A DNA stretch of 64,000 bases. Source: Heterorhizobium halophytocola. Its GTDB lineage: Bacteria > Pseudomonadota > Alphaproteobacteria > Rhizobiales > Rhizobiaceae. The translations under genes and the position numbers were made by a program. Under the pieces are notes generated by a model that saw only the letters and a program-made list of their open reading frames with translations, was not told the origin of the DNA and made no database searches. Of this stretch, positions 9,641 to 18,526 are shown one piece after another (position 1 is the stretch's first letter; every line of letters starts with the position of its first letter). The stretch covers positions 124,001 to 188,000 of the forward strand of contig NZ_JAGGJU010000005.1 of assembly GCF_017873095.1 (NCBI RefSeq). Direction: 5' to 3'.

Positions 9641-11896
9641 TCAGGCGGCGCGCGTTCTCGGACGTTTCGGCGTCGTGCCTCCGGTCATCAGGATCAGGTC
9701 GTCATAGCCTGCCTTGGAAAACGCGGTCATGATCTCGGCCAGTTCCGACGTGTCGGGCTCCGGCGCCGAGAGCACGATTTCATGGATGCCGCTATGCGAC
9801 AGCCGCGCGACGCCCTGCGCATCGGCCGGACCGCATTCGACCAGAACCGTGTCGTAGACGTCGGCCAGCGCATCGGCGATCATCGACATCCGGTCGGCGC
9901 CGCGCATCGCCTGGCGCACATCGGCGCGCCCCTGCGGAATGAGATCGACGGACGACAGGCGGTCCGGATGGATGACGTCGGCAAAGGCCGCCTCGCCGCA
10001 CAGAAGCTCGGTGATTCCCGGCAGGTCGCGGCTGCCGGCCATCAACGCCGTCGGGCAACCGGAACCGGACATGTCGATCACCAGCACCTTTTGACCACGC
10101 TCGCCAAGCTCGCGCGCCAGCATGACGGTCAATGTCGACCCGTCGTCGCCGGTGGGCGAAATACCGAACACGATCTGCGCCTGGCAGCCCGCCAGATAGT
10201 CTGCGACAGCCGAAACGGAGAAATCGTCCTCCGGCGCCGGTTCCTCCAGCGCTTGCCGGTCGTTCGACACGACGTCAGCTGCGGACGCCTTGAGCATGTC
10301 GGCGTCGACGGCCCGCTCCATCGCAGCCGCCAGCCGGGTATCGACCTCCGCGACCATCAGATGGGCCGGAACCGCCTCGGTCTTCTTGCGGGCGGGGCCG
10401 ATGACGACCGGCTGGGGTGGCGCGGACGGCGCCTCGACAGGTTCGGTGCGTTCGATCTCGACCACCTCATCCTCGCGGCGGGCGGCAGGGCGCGCGATCG
10501 GGCTCAGTGCCCGACCGCTGAACAGCTCGGCCAGCATGATGATCACCGAGCCGAGCACCAGCGTGGCGACGCCGGCGACGATGGTGATCGGGATCACCTT
10601 GGGAAAACTTGCCGTCGTCGGCGCAATGGCGGTCGAAATCACCCGGGCGTCGGCGGGGCTGGCATCCTTGTCGAGCCGGCTCGAGGCTTCTCTGTAGCGG
10701 GCGAGATAGGTCTCCAGCAGGTCGCGCTGGGCAGTCGCCTCGCGTTCGAGCGCGTTCAACCCGACCTGGTCATCGCCGGCGCGGGCGGATTCGGCCTTGG
10801 CCTGGTTCAACTGCTGATCGAGCTGGGCTTCGCGGAGCTGGTAAAGTCCGGCCTGGTTTTCCAGGCCTTCGGCGATCTTCTGCGCTTCGCTGGCGATCTG
10901 CTGGCGAATGCCGGCGATCTGCGCGCGCAATGCCTTCAGCCGCGGATGGCTGTCCAGCAGCGTCGTCTGCAGGTCGCTGAGCTGCGCATTGGCATTGCCT
11001 TCGGCTTCCTTCAGCCTCTGGATCACCGGCGAACTGGCGACCGCATCCAGGGTTTCGGTCGAACGGCCGGCCTTGAGGGCGGCGCGGACATTCTGCGCCG
11101 TCGCCACCGCATTGGCGCGCTCGGCCCGCACCTTGGAAAGTTCGACGGTAATGTCGTTCAGTTGCGTGGTCGTGATATCGGAGGTGTCGCTGGTCCTGAG
11201 CAGGCCCGAGGATGCCCTGTAGTCGGCGACTTTCTTTTCCGCCGCCCGGACCTTTTCGCGCAGATTGGCGATTTCCGGTTCCAGCCAGCGTGCCGCTTCC
11301 GACGTGTTGTCGAGCTTGGCACCGCTCTGCAGCGACCGGTAGACCTTGGCGATCTCGTTCGGCACGCCGGCCGCCAGTTGCGGATCCTTCGAGGTAAACT
11401 GGATGCCGATGACCCGCGACTTCTCGACCGGGTAGACCTGCAAATGCTCGAGGAAGGTCTTCAACACCCGGTCTTCCGGCTGGATTTCCAACGGGTTGTT
11501 GCGCAATCCGAGCGAAACCAGAATGTCGGCCAGCGGCGAAGGATTGGTTTCCGGATCGAATTCCGAGCGCTCATAGAGCTTCATGTTCTTCGCCACCCGC
11601 CGCAACAGGTCGGTCGAGGTCAGCAGTTGCACCTGGCTCACGACATTCTGCTCATCCAGCACGGATTGCAGATCGCTGCGTGCAGTGCCTGGCGAGGTCA
11701 GATTGGGCTCGCGCGGTTCGATCAGGATGCGCGTTTCGGCCTCATAGCGGGGCGCCATGAGACTGGCGACGACAAAGGCAGAGCCGGCAACGAACACCGT
11801 TGCTGCGAGCAGACGTCCCTTGCGGCGCCACACCGCACGGAACAGCTGCGCCAGATCGATATCGACGTCCTGAGACGGGTTCCCGGCGGCTGTCAT
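9641..11896 (-). CDS. GumC/Wzc-like polysaccharide co-polymerase with degenerate kinase domain
   Basis: A 751-residue inner-membrane protein. Residues 15-110 are a Wzz domain with the first transmembrane helix near 31-51 (LLAATVFVAGSAFVVASLM); a long periplasmic coiled coil spans about 190-400; the second helix is near 430-455; and a cytoplasmic P-loop-like domain fills about 570-740. That domain keeps the Walker A' strand (KVLVIDMSGSG), but its Walker A reads GDDGST without the essential lysine, and the C terminus has no tyrosine cluster, so it should not be an active BY-kinase. It probably sets chain length and opens the export channel with the divergent OPX lipoprotein. Confidence 0.88.
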   Translation of the reverse strand: MTAAGNPSQDVDIDLAQLFRAVWRRKGRLLAATVFVAGSAFVVASLMAPRYEAETRILIEPREPNLTSPGTARSDLQSVLDEQNVVSQVQLLTSTDLLRRVAKNMKLYERSEFDPETNPSPLADILVSLGLRNNPLEIQPEDRVLKTFLEHLQVYPVEKSRVIGIQFTSKDPQLAAGVPNEIAKVYRSLQSGAKLDNTSEAARWLEPEIANLREKVRAAEKKVADYRASSGLLRTSDTSDITTTQLNDITVELSKVRAERANAVATAQNVRAALKAGRSTETLDAVASSPVIQRLKEAEGNANAQLSDLQTTLLDSHPRLKALRAQIAGIRQQIASEAQKIAEGLENQAGLYQLREAQLDQQLNQAKAESARAGDDQVGLNALEREATAQRDLLETYLARYREASSRLDKDASPADARVISTAIAPTTASFPKVIPITIVAGVATLVLGSVIIMLAELFSGRALSPIARPAARREDEVVEIERTEPVEAPSAPPQPVVIGPARKKTEAVPAHLMVAEVDTRLAAAMERAVDADMLKASAADVVSNDRQALEEPAPEDDFSVSAVADYLAGCQAQIVFGISPTGDDGSTLTVMLARELGERGQKVLVIDMSGSGCPTALMAGSRDLPGITELLCGEAAFADVIHPDRLSSVDLIPQGRADVRQAMRGADRMSMIADALADVYDTVLVECGPADAQGVARLSHSGIHEIVLSAPEPDTSELAEIMTAFSKAGYDDLILMTGGTTPKRPRTRAA

Positions 11897-11997
11897 GCCC
11901 TATCCCCAATGCTTCAAATCGCGGCAAGGGTAAAGGAACATGGTAACTCAAGCGTTAACTGTGCGAGTGGCCTCTAAATAAGCAAACATCGCCCGCC

Positions 11998-12016
11998 TTT
12001 ACCCCCTATTAACCAT
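11998..12016 (+). promoter_or_regulatory. CtrA-like site upstream of OPX operon
   Basis: TTAACCAT at 12009-12016 is an exact match to the eight-base CtrA half-site motif known from Caulobacter. It is also the right half of TTTA-N7-TTAACC (11998-12014), one mismatch from the TTAA-N7-TTAAC full site. It lies about 50 bp upstream of the OPX start in the divergent gap that also serves the GumC-like gene. A second TTAAC occurs at 11955-11959. Control by CtrA is inferred. Confidence 0.4.
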
Positions 12017-12065
12017 GACTGATAGATAACTCGTCCCATCGAATGAGTTGATCGGGACACAACCT

Positions 12066-12641
12066 ATGACTGCGGTGGGGACCAGAAGCGTTGCATTGGC
12101 GATGGCCATCGGGCTGTCGGCCGCCCTGGCGGGCTGCCAGACCTATAACCCACCACCGAAGGCATTCAGCCAGGCGACGATCCAGCCCTACCGGCTCGAC
12201 AGCGGCGACCGGCTGCGCATCACCGTCTTCGAACAGGCAAGCCTCACCAATACCTATACCGTCGACCAGGCAGGCTATATCGCCTTCCCGCTGGTCGGCC
12301 AGGTGCCAGCCCGCGGCGCCACCCTTACCCAGCTGGAAAGCGCCATCGCGCAGAAGCTGAAGAAGGGGTATCTACGCGATCCCGATGTCAGCATCGAGGT
12401 CGACCGCTACCGGTCCATCTACCTCATGGGCGAAGTCGGCCAGCCCGGCCAGTATTCCTATGTCCCGGGCATGACCGTGATGAACGCCATTGCCGCTGCC
12501 GGCGGCTTCACCCCCCGCGCCAACGAGCGCACCGTCGACATCAGCCGACGCATCAATGGAGACATCATCACCGGCAAGGTCCAGGTCACCGACCCCATTC
12601 TCGCCGGGGATACCATCTACATCCGCGAACGCCTCTTCTGA
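12066..12641 (+). CDS. polysaccharide export (OPX/Wza-like) lipoprotein
   Basis: A 191-residue periplasmic/outer-membrane export protein. The signal peptide ends in the lipobox LAGC, predicting lipidated Cys24. The Poly_export domain follows (YRLDSGDRLRITVFEQ near residues 43-58), then a single SLBB-like repeat (YLMGEVGQPGQYSYVPG) and a C terminus IYIRERLF with no extra transmembrane helix. This short form resembles GumB and HfsD rather than full-length Wza. ATG 12066 is preferred to TTG 12048 because it gives a standard signal peptide. It leads a tight four-gene operon running to the polymerase. Confidence 0.9.
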   Translation: MTAVGTRSVALAMAIGLSAALAGCQTYNPPPKAFSQATIQPYRLDSGDRLRITVFEQASLTNTYTVDQAGYIAFPLVGQVPARGATLTQLESAIAQKLKKGYLRDPDVSIEVDRYRSIYLMGEVGQPGQYSYVPGMTVMNAIAAAGGFTPRANERTVDISRRINGDIITGKVQVTDPILAGDTIYIRERLF

Positions 12642-12644
12642 GCC

Positions 12645-13793
12645 ATGGATGCCGACGCAAAGCTGCGCATCATCCACTGCTTTCGGTCGCCTGTCGGCGG
12701 GATCTTTCGCCATGTCCGCGATCTGGCCGAGCAGCAGCACAAGGAGGGTCATGCGGTCGGCATCGTCTGCGACAGCATCACCGGCGGCGAACACGAGGAG
12801 AAGCTGTTCGAACAGATCATGCCCTATCTTGCGCTGGGGCTGACGAGACTGCCGATACACAGATCCATCGGGCCGAGCGATTTTCCGGCGCTTTGGAAGA
12901 CCTACAAAAAGATCGAAAGTTTGCGGCCGGACGTGCTGCACGGCCACGGTTCCAAGGGTGGCGTGCTGGCACGGACGATCGGCTCAGCGTTGCGGGTTAA
13001 AAGGTATAGCGTTGCCCGCTTCTATTCCCCGCACGGCGGCAGCCTGCACTTCGATCCCGCGCGGTTGAGCGGGAAGCTGGTGTTTGCCGCCGAGCGGATG
13101 CTGGAGAGACTGGCGGACGGTCTGCTCTTCGTCTGCGACTACGAGCGTCAGGTCTATCAGACCAAAGTCGGCAGACCGCGCTGCGACGCCCGCGTCGCGC
13201 ATAACGGCATCGGCGAGCGCGAGATCCGGCCGGTTGCGGCCGGCGAAAACGCCGTAAAATTCCTCTATATCGGCATGTTGCGCGATCTCAAGGGACCGGA
13301 TCTGTTCATCGAGGCATTCGCCAAGACCGAGCGGCTGATCGGCCGTCCCCTGTCGGCGGCCATCGTCGGCGACGGACCCGATGAGGAAAAATATCGCCAG
13401 ATGAAGACCCGCTGGGGTCTTGGGCAGCGCATCTCCATGCATCCGGCCATGCCGGTGCGGCAGGCCTTTGCGCTTGCCGACATCATTGTCGTGCCGTCCA
13501 GGGCCGAGGCGATGCCCTATATCGTGCTGGAGGCGCTCGGCGCCGGCAAGACCGTCATCGCCTCGCGGGTCGGCGGCATTCCCGAAGTGCTGGGCGCAGA
13601 CAGCCGTGCCCTGGTCAATCCGGGCGACACCGACGACTTCGCCCGCGTCATGGCCGAGGCCGCCACCGACGACGGCTGGCAGGCCGAAGTGATGCCGACA
13701 CCGGAAAGCTTTCGCGCCCGGTTTTCCAGCCAGGCCATGGCACACTCGATCCTGACGGCCTATCGCCACGCCCTTTCCCGCATCAGAGGCTGA
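12645..13793 (+). CDS. glycosyltransferase family 4 protein (adhesin cluster)
   Basis: A 382-residue GT-B glycosyltransferase, likely adding a sugar to the lipid-linked repeat unit on the cytoplasmic face of the membrane. The N-terminal domain has RIIHCFRSPVGGIFRHV, and the C-terminal domain has FLYIGMLRDLKGPDLFI and a complete EX7E motif (EAMPYIVLE). It starts three bases after the OPX stop with only a weak ribosome-binding site, so it probably depends on translation of the gene before it. Sugar donor and linkage cannot be told from the sequence. Confidence 0.88.
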   Translation: MDADAKLRIIHCFRSPVGGIFRHVRDLAEQQHKEGHAVGIVCDSITGGEHEEKLFEQIMPYLALGLTRLPIHRSIGPSDFPALWKTYKKIESLRPDVLHGHGSKGGVLARTIGSALRVKRYSVARFYSPHGGSLHFDPARLSGKLVFAAERMLERLADGLLFVCDYERQVYQTKVGRPRCDARVAHNGIGEREIRPVAAGENAVKFLYIGMLRDLKGPDLFIEAFAKTERLIGRPLSAAIVGDGPDEEKYRQMKTRWGLGQRISMHPAMPVRQAFALADIIVVPSRAEAMPYIVLEALGAGKTVIASRVGGIPEVLGADSRALVNPGDTDDFARVMAEAATDDGWQAEVMPTPESFRARFSSQAMAHSILTAYRHALSRIRG

Positions 13794-13910
13794 CCAGATC
13801 GACGATATTGGCCCTTTGCGGCGCCTCCGTGGACAACCATCCCTTGCCCTCACCTCATAAGCGTTTCTTAGAACCTTTCTGCTAGGGCTTTGAACGAAAG
13901 GGAGGCCATT

Positions 13911-15470
13911 ATGAGCCAGGTCCGCAAGTCCGAGCCTTTTGACGCTGAAGCGCTGCGCAAGCGCATGACCGAAAATGCGCCCCCCGAGACCGCGTCGACG
14001 CGCGACGGGGCGAACGTGGAGATCAATGCCAAGGCACGTCGCGTCGCCTCGCAGTTCAGCGCCGCAAGCCATACGCCGACGATCGTCACGGGACAGGTGC
14101 GTCTGCTCGAATTCGGCCTTCTGCTTGCGACCGGGCTTGTCATGCATTTCGCGCTGACGGATGCGCCGGCCGCTGCGATCCTTCTTTATGCCGCCCTGTC
14201 GCTTGTCGGCGCGGCGGTTGCGATCATCACCATCCGGATCGCGGATTGCTATCATGTCGGTGCGCTGCGTTCGCGCATGCATTATCTGCCGCGGGTCCTG
14301 GGCGCCTGGACGGTCACCTGCGCGCTGATCGGCCTCAGCCTCTTCCTCGCGCAGCTGATGTCGGCCGAACTCCGGCTCTGGTTTCTTGCCTGGTACGCTA
14401 CCGGTGCGGTCGTGCTCGTGCTCGAGCGCATCTCCATCGCCTTTGCCATCCGCCGCTGGGCCCGCAACGGGGTGATGGAACGCCGTGCGGTCATCGTCGG
14501 TGGCGGCCAGCCGGCCAAGGATCTGATCCGCGCCATCGAGCAGCAGCAGGACAACGATATCCGCATCTGCGGCATCTTCGACGATCGCGGGCCTGAACGT
14601 TCGCCGGTGATGATTGCCGGCTATCCCAAGCTCGGCACCATCGCGGAACTGGTGGAATTCGCCCGCGTCGCGCATATCGACATGCTGATCATCGCCTTGC
14701 CGCTCAATGCCGAAGACCGCATTCTCGGCATGCTGCGCAAGCTCTGGGTGCTGCCGGTGGATATCCGCCTTGCCGCCCATTCCAACAGCCTGCGTTTTCG
14801 CCCCCGCTCCTATTCCCATGTCGGCGCCGTCCCGATGCTCGACATTCTCGACAAGCCGATCCGCGACTGGGATTCGGTGGCAAAGCGCATCTTCGACGTG
14901 GTGTTCAGCCTTGGCGCCCTGGCCGTGCTCTGGCCGGTGCTGCTCGTGGCCGCGCTGGCCGTGAAGCTGACGTCGAAGGGCCCGATCATCTTCGTGCAGA
15001 AGCGGCACGGCTTCAACAACGAGATCATCAACGTTTTGAAGTTCCGCTCGATGTACACCAATATGAGCGATCCGACCGCCACCCGCGCCGTCAGCAAGGG
15101 CGATCCACGGGTGACGCCGGTCGGGCGCTTCATCCGCAAGTCGTCGATCGACGAGCTGCCGCAGCTGTTCAACGTGCTGCGCGGCGATCTCTCGCTGGTC
15201 GGCCCGCGGCCGCATGCGGTGGCCGCCCAGACCCACGACCGGCGCTATGCCGACGTCGTCGAAGGCTATTTCGCCCGCCACCGGGTCAAGCCCGGCGTTA
15301 CCGGCTGGGCGCAGATCAACGGCTGGCGCGGCGAGATGGACAATGACGACAAGATCCGTTTCCGCACAGCCTACGACCTCTATTATATCGAGAACTGGTC
15401 GCTGCTGTTCGATCTGAAGATCCTGTTCCTGACGCCATTCAAGCTTCTCAACACGGAAAATGCCTATTGA
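13911..15470 (+). CDS. undecaprenyl-phosphate sugar phosphotransferase (polyprenyl glycosylphosphotransferase)
   Basis: Initiating enzyme that moves a sugar-1-phosphate onto undecaprenyl phosphate. The 519-residue product has an N-terminal block of about four helices (residues 65-185), a central nucleotide-binding-like domain (RRAVIVGGGQPAKDLIRAI near 195), a membrane re-entrant helix near 330-355, and the C-terminal catalytic domain with KFRSMYTNM (near 377), DELPQLFNVLRGDLSLVGPRP (near 415-435) and the ending LLNTENAY, typical of WcaJ/ExoY/HfsE-type enzymes. The ATG is preceded by GGGAGG. Its last four bases overlap the next gene. Confidence 0.92.
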   Translation: MSQVRKSEPFDAEALRKRMTENAPPETASTRDGANVEINAKARRVASQFSAASHTPTIVTGQVRLLEFGLLLATGLVMHFALTDAPAAAILLYAALSLVGAAVAIITIRIADCYHVGALRSRMHYLPRVLGAWTVTCALIGLSLFLAQLMSAELRLWFLAWYATGAVVLVLERISIAFAIRRWARNGVMERRAVIVGGGQPAKDLIRAIEQQQDNDIRICGIFDDRGPERSPVMIAGYPKLGTIAELVEFARVAHIDMLIIALPLNAEDRILGMLRKLWVLPVDIRLAAHSNSLRFRPRSYSHVGAVPMLDILDKPIRDWDSVAKRIFDVVFSLGALAVLWPVLLVAALAVKLTSKGPIIFVQKRHGFNNEIINVLKFRSMYTNMSDPTATRAVSKGDPRVTPVGRFIRKSSIDELPQLFNVLRGDLSLVGPRPHAVAAQTHDRRYADVVEGYFARHRVKPGVTGWAQINGWRGEMDNDDKIRFRTAYDLYYIENWSLLFDLKILFLTPFKLLNTENAY

Positions 15471-16708
15471 GCGCGATCGTCCAGCAACCGATTGGCGGCT
15501 TCAGGCCGCAACTGGCGACGATCGGGCTGATCGGCTCCGGCCTGGTCGGGCTTGGGGTTTTCCTGTCCGGCTTCGTCATATCCGAGCCCGCGCCCTATGA
15601 ACTGTTCATGGCAGGCCTTGTCGGCCTCTGGTTCATTCTCGGACTGAGGATTTCACGCACGGTGGGCGCATTGCTGGCCGCCCTGCTGGTGTTCGAGACC
15701 GGCGGCATGATGTCGCTCACGACGATGAAGGACCTCAGCGGCGCGCCGATCTATGTCGCCGTGTCCACCTTCCTGGCGCTGACCGCCGTCTTCTACGCGG
15801 CCATCGTCGAGGACAACCACGCCCGGCTCAGGCTGATCTTCCGCGCCTGGGTCGTTTCGGCGCTGATTACCTCGATGCTGGGCATTCTCGGCTATTTTCA
15901 CGCCTTTCCGGGTTCGGAGATCTTCACGCTCTACGACCGCGCCAAGGGCGCCTTCCAGGACCCCAACGTGTTCGGCCCCTTTCTCGTCGCCCCCTCGCTC
16001 TACCTGATCCACGGCGTGCTGACCGGGCGGCTGATGGCAAGCCCGCTGAAGCTTGCCGCACTTCTGGTTCTGGCGCTCGGAGTCTTCCTGTCGTTTTCCC
16101 GCGCCGCCTGGGCGCTGTTCCTGTTCTGCGCCGTGCTGATGGTTGTGGTGCAACTTTTGAAAGAGCGCACCGGCGCCTTCCGGCTGAAGATCCTGGTGCT
16201 GTCGCTCGTCGCCGTGGTCATGCTGGTGCTGTCGGTGGTGATCGCCCTGCAGATCCCCAAGGTGGCGAACCTGTTTACCACGCGCGCCCAGCTGGAACAG
16301 GATTATGACGCCGGCCATCTCGGCCGCTTCGAGCGCCACCAGCTCGGCTTCCTGATGTCGATGGAAAGGCCACTCGGCATCGGGCCGATGATGTTCGGCA
16401 AGATCTACCCGGAAGACGAGCATAATATCTGGCTGAAATCCCTGACCACCTATGGCTGGCTCGGCTTCGTCACCTATCTCGGCCTGATCGTCACGACAAT
16501 CGCGGTCGGTTTTCGCTATCTGCTGCGCGACCGGCCCTGGCAACCCTATCTGATGATCGGCTGGATCACCATTGTCGGCCATGCGGCGATCGGCAATGTG
16601 ATCGACACCGACCACTGGCGGCATTTCTATCTGCTGCTCGGCATCGTCTGGGGTTGCATTGCGCTGGAGCACCGCCAGCAGCGGCTTTCCCCCGACAGCA
16701 AGACCTAG
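15467..16708 (+). CDS. O-antigen ligase/Wzy-like polysaccharide polymerase
   Basis: A 413-residue membrane protein with about eleven to twelve hydrophobic helices and the large periplasmic loop of the Wzy_C/O-antigen ligase family (FQDPNVFGPFLVAPSLYLIH, then a loop with HLGRFERHQLGF and EDEHNIWLK). It probably joins lipid-linked repeat units in the periplasm. The start is a TTG whose last two bases lie in the upstream stop codon (ATTGA), so translation is coupled to the phosphotransferase gene. The stop codon falls inside the left end of an intergenic repeat. Confidence 0.85.
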   Translation: MSAIVQQPIGGFRPQLATIGLIGSGLVGLGVFLSGFVISEPAPYELFMAGLVGLWFILGLRISRTVGALLAALLVFETGGMMSLTTMKDLSGAPIYVAVSTFLALTAVFYAAIVEDNHARLRLIFRAWVVSALITSMLGILGYFHAFPGSEIFTLYDRAKGAFQDPNVFGPFLVAPSLYLIHGVLTGRLMASPLKLAALLVLALGVFLSFSRAAWALFLFCAVLMVVVQLLKERTGAFRLKILVLSLVAVVMLVLSVVIALQIPKVANLFTTRAQLEQDYDAGHLGRFERHQLGFLMSMERPLGIGPMMFGKIYPEDEHNIWLKSLTTYGWLGFVTYLGLIVTTIAVGFRYLLRDRPWQPYLMIGWITIVGHAAIGNVIDTDHWRHFYLLLGIVWGCIALEHRQQRLSPDSKT

Positions 16709-16812
16709 AGCACGTCCGGTAAACACGAGTTCACCTGACGTTCTCCAGTCTGTTGTTTTTACGCATTTCCGGACGGAAAACCGCGACTACACTTTTCCTG
16801 GAAATGCTCTAG
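16705..16812. repeat. intergenic palindromic repeat element (Rhizobiaceae type)
   Basis: A 108-bp element bounded by perfect eight-base inverted ends, CTAGAGCA (16705-16712) and TGCTCTAG (16805-16812), with an internal hairpin TTTCCG-GA-CGGAAA and the TTTTCCTGGAAA segment near the right end. Similar dispersed elements with an AGAGCATTTCC end recur between genes in rhizobial chromosomes. It sits between a polymerase gene and a convergent esterase gene, so it may also end both transcripts. Copy number cannot be judged from one window. Confidence 0.6.
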
Positions 16813-16816
16813 GCCC

Positions 16817-17878
16817 TCAGCCGCCGAGCTCCCATTTCCGCGTCATGGTCGTTGCCGCACAGACGCCGACATCCAGGTAATAGCGCTTGTCGCTGCTGCG
16901 CGCACGCCGCGCCTTGGTCACCGGCAATCCGTGGTCCATCGCCTCGAAACGGTATTCCTCGACTGCGATCCGACCACTGTCGTCCCGCCACTGCCAGCCC
17001 GTTCGCTGCACCGCCTTGCGCACCTTGGCGCTTGCCCGCTTCAAGCCGTGCAGATCGAGCCATTGATCGACGATGGCATCTGCATTGGCGGCGGACACGA
17101 CACGGTCGTGGCTGCCATGCCAGATCGAGATCATCGGCCAGCGGCCTGGCGGCGGCTGCGGCGAGGCCTCGCGCACGAGGTCTCCCCATTGCTTCGGGCT
17201 CTGCTGCGCGCCCGAGGCCATGACCCGCATGGCGGTTACCGCATCACGTGCCGCCCCGAAGGGCATGCCGGCGACGACGCAGCCTCCGGCAAACACGTCC
17301 GGATAGGCAGCAAGCAGCGCCGTTGTCAGCGCGCCGCCGGCCGAGAGGCCGAAGACATAGATCCTGTCGGCGGAAATCCTGTGCCGCTTGCACATGACGT
17401 CGATCATGGCACGCACCGATCCCGCCTCGCCGCGATCCCGCCGCACGGAGCTTGGCCGGAACCAGTTGAAGCAGCGGTTGGGATTGTTAACGGTCTTCTG
17501 TTCCGGATAGAGCAGCGCAAAACCGTGGCGGTGGGCGAGGTCGCTCCAGCCGCTCGCCCGGTCAAAGCCCTCGGCGTTCTGCAGGCAGCCATGCAGAACC
17601 ACCACCAGGGCTGCCTTTTTCGGCAGGCCCGGCGGCGCATAGCTGAGCATCCGCAGATCGCCGGGATTGCTACCGAATTTCAGCGTCTCCTTCAGCCGTG
17701 TCGCGGCGGGCCGCGGCTTTCGCGTCCGGGCAAGTTTCGGCACCTTCGGCATGACCGACTTCGCCGCGGCGGATTTCGGCACGGCGGAGACGACGGATGC
17801 AAGCGACTTCATCTGACGCTGCCAACGTCGGTTCTCCTTCATCAACCGTGAGTAGAGACGAGGCAGTCCAAGGCGCAT
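16817..17878 (-). CDS. PHB depolymerase-family esterase
   Basis: A 353-residue alpha/beta hydrolase of the poly(3-hydroxybutyrate) depolymerase/LpqC family. It shows the oxyanion-loop motif VVVLHGCLQNAEGF, the nucleophile elbow GLSAGG near residue 177, and a late ISIWHGSHDRVV and MDHGLPV that could supply Asp and His. About 70 basic, lysine- and proline-rich residues precede the catalytic domain, with no clear signal peptide, so location is uncertain; cytoplasmic or granule-associated action is possible. ATG 17878 follows AGGAGT six bases upstream and is preferred to TTG 17893. The substrate is not proven; feruloyl-esterase relatives look alike. Confidence 0.8.
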   Translation of the reverse strand: MRLGLPRLYSRLMKENRRWQRQMKSLASVVSAVPKSAAAKSVMPKVPKLARTRKPRPAATRLKETLKFGSNPGDLRMLSYAPPGLPKKAALVVVLHGCLQNAEGFDRASGWSDLAHRHGFALLYPEQKTVNNPNRCFNWFRPSSVRRDRGEAGSVRAMIDVMCKRHRISADRIYVFGLSAGGALTTALLAAYPDVFAGGCVVAGMPFGAARDAVTAMRVMASGAQQSPKQWGDLVREASPQPPPGRWPMISIWHGSHDRVVSAANADAIVDQWLDLHGLKRASAKVRKAVQRTGWQWRDDSGRIAVEEYRFEAMDHGLPVTKARRARSSDKRYYLDVGVCAATTMTRKWELGG

Positions 17879-18082
17879 CCTGTTACTCCTCAATTGGACG
17901 GGGCGACCGCATCAGCAACGAGGCAGCAGGCGAATTGTTGCGCCGCAGCAAGCGAAAGGCAAGCAATCGATTTTCCGCCCCCAACAATGCAGACGCGAAG
18001 TTTCCCGCAAAGATGGGTATTTTTGGTTTTGCTAATCTCCAAACTTCGGGCTATGATTCGCCTGCAACCAAGGAGATGCCGC

Positions 18083-18307
18083 ATGAAAACGATCCTCATT
18101 GCCGCTACCCTCGGATTGGTATCCTCGGCCGCTATGGCCGAGTGCATGGGGCATGGCCCGATAAATGCCGCCGCCGATGTTGATCGGACCATCGTGACCG
18201 CCAGTGTCGCGACCGACGAGACGCCCGGCGGCGCAATGTCCGTGCTGTTGCGCAAGCAGACTGGCCAGCCGGCCGAAAGACCGGCTTCTGTGGACGAACA
18301 GCGCTGA
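18083..18307 (+). CDS. small secreted hypothetical protein
   Basis: A 74-residue protein with a clear signal peptide (MKTILIAATLGLVSSAAMA followed by E) and a mature part of about 55 residues rich in Ala, Thr and Asp (RTIVTASVATDETPGGAMSV). I recognise no domain. The start at ATG 18083 is well supported by AGGAGA seven bases before it, and a strong hairpin follows the stop. An AT-richer stretch upstream (18010-18060) could hold the promoter. It is probably a small periplasmic protein. Confidence 0.65.
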   Translation: MKTILIAATLGLVSSAAMAECMGHGPINAAADVDRTIVTASVATDETPGGAMSVLLRKQTGQPAERPASVDEQR

Positions 18308-18321
18308 CATACCTCCAATGA

Positions 18322-18358
18322 CGGAGGGGTGGGTTGTTCCCTGCCACCCGCCCCTCCG
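18322..18358 (+). terminator. stem-loop after small secreted protein gene
   Basis: A twelve-base-pair stem (5' arm 18322-18333, CGGAGGGGTGGG; 3' arm 18347-18358, one T-G pair) with a 13-nt loop. It lacks a T tract, so it may stabilise the mRNA 3' end or act as a weak terminator. Confidence 0.5.
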
Positions 18359-18475
18359 GTCGCATCCTTCCAGGGCGCATATCGCCTTGCCGGCAATCGC
18401 ATACCCCCCTTTCGCTGCCACGGCCATCCGATCGGCAAGCACCTGTGATCGGGGCGCAAAAAAGCGGACATTCAT

Positions 18476-18500
18476 GGAACTTTAGTCCAAGGCCAGCGTT
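18476..18500 (+). promoter_or_regulatory. EcfG/RpoE2-type general stress promoter
   Basis: GGAAC (18476-18480), 16 bp, then CGTT (18497-18500): an exact match to the alphaproteobacterial general stress sigma factor consensus (GGAAC-N16/17-CGTT, or GGAAC-N18-TT). Transcription would begin about 20 bp before the ribosome-binding site of the 61-residue ORF at 18527. Confidence 0.75.
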
Positions 18501-18526
18501 TTTAGTCGATTACGGGAGGTCCAATC

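Noticed and set aside
9782..11977. A 731-codon open frame on the plus strand opposite the GumC-like gene
   Set aside because: It is an antisense shadow produced by high GC and codon bias; its translation is low-complexity with no domain, and the minus-strand protein is clearly real.
12984..15281. A 765-codon minus-strand frame across the GT4 and phosphotransferase genes
   Set aside because: It spans two well-supported plus-strand genes and their gap, and has no ribosome-binding site or domain.
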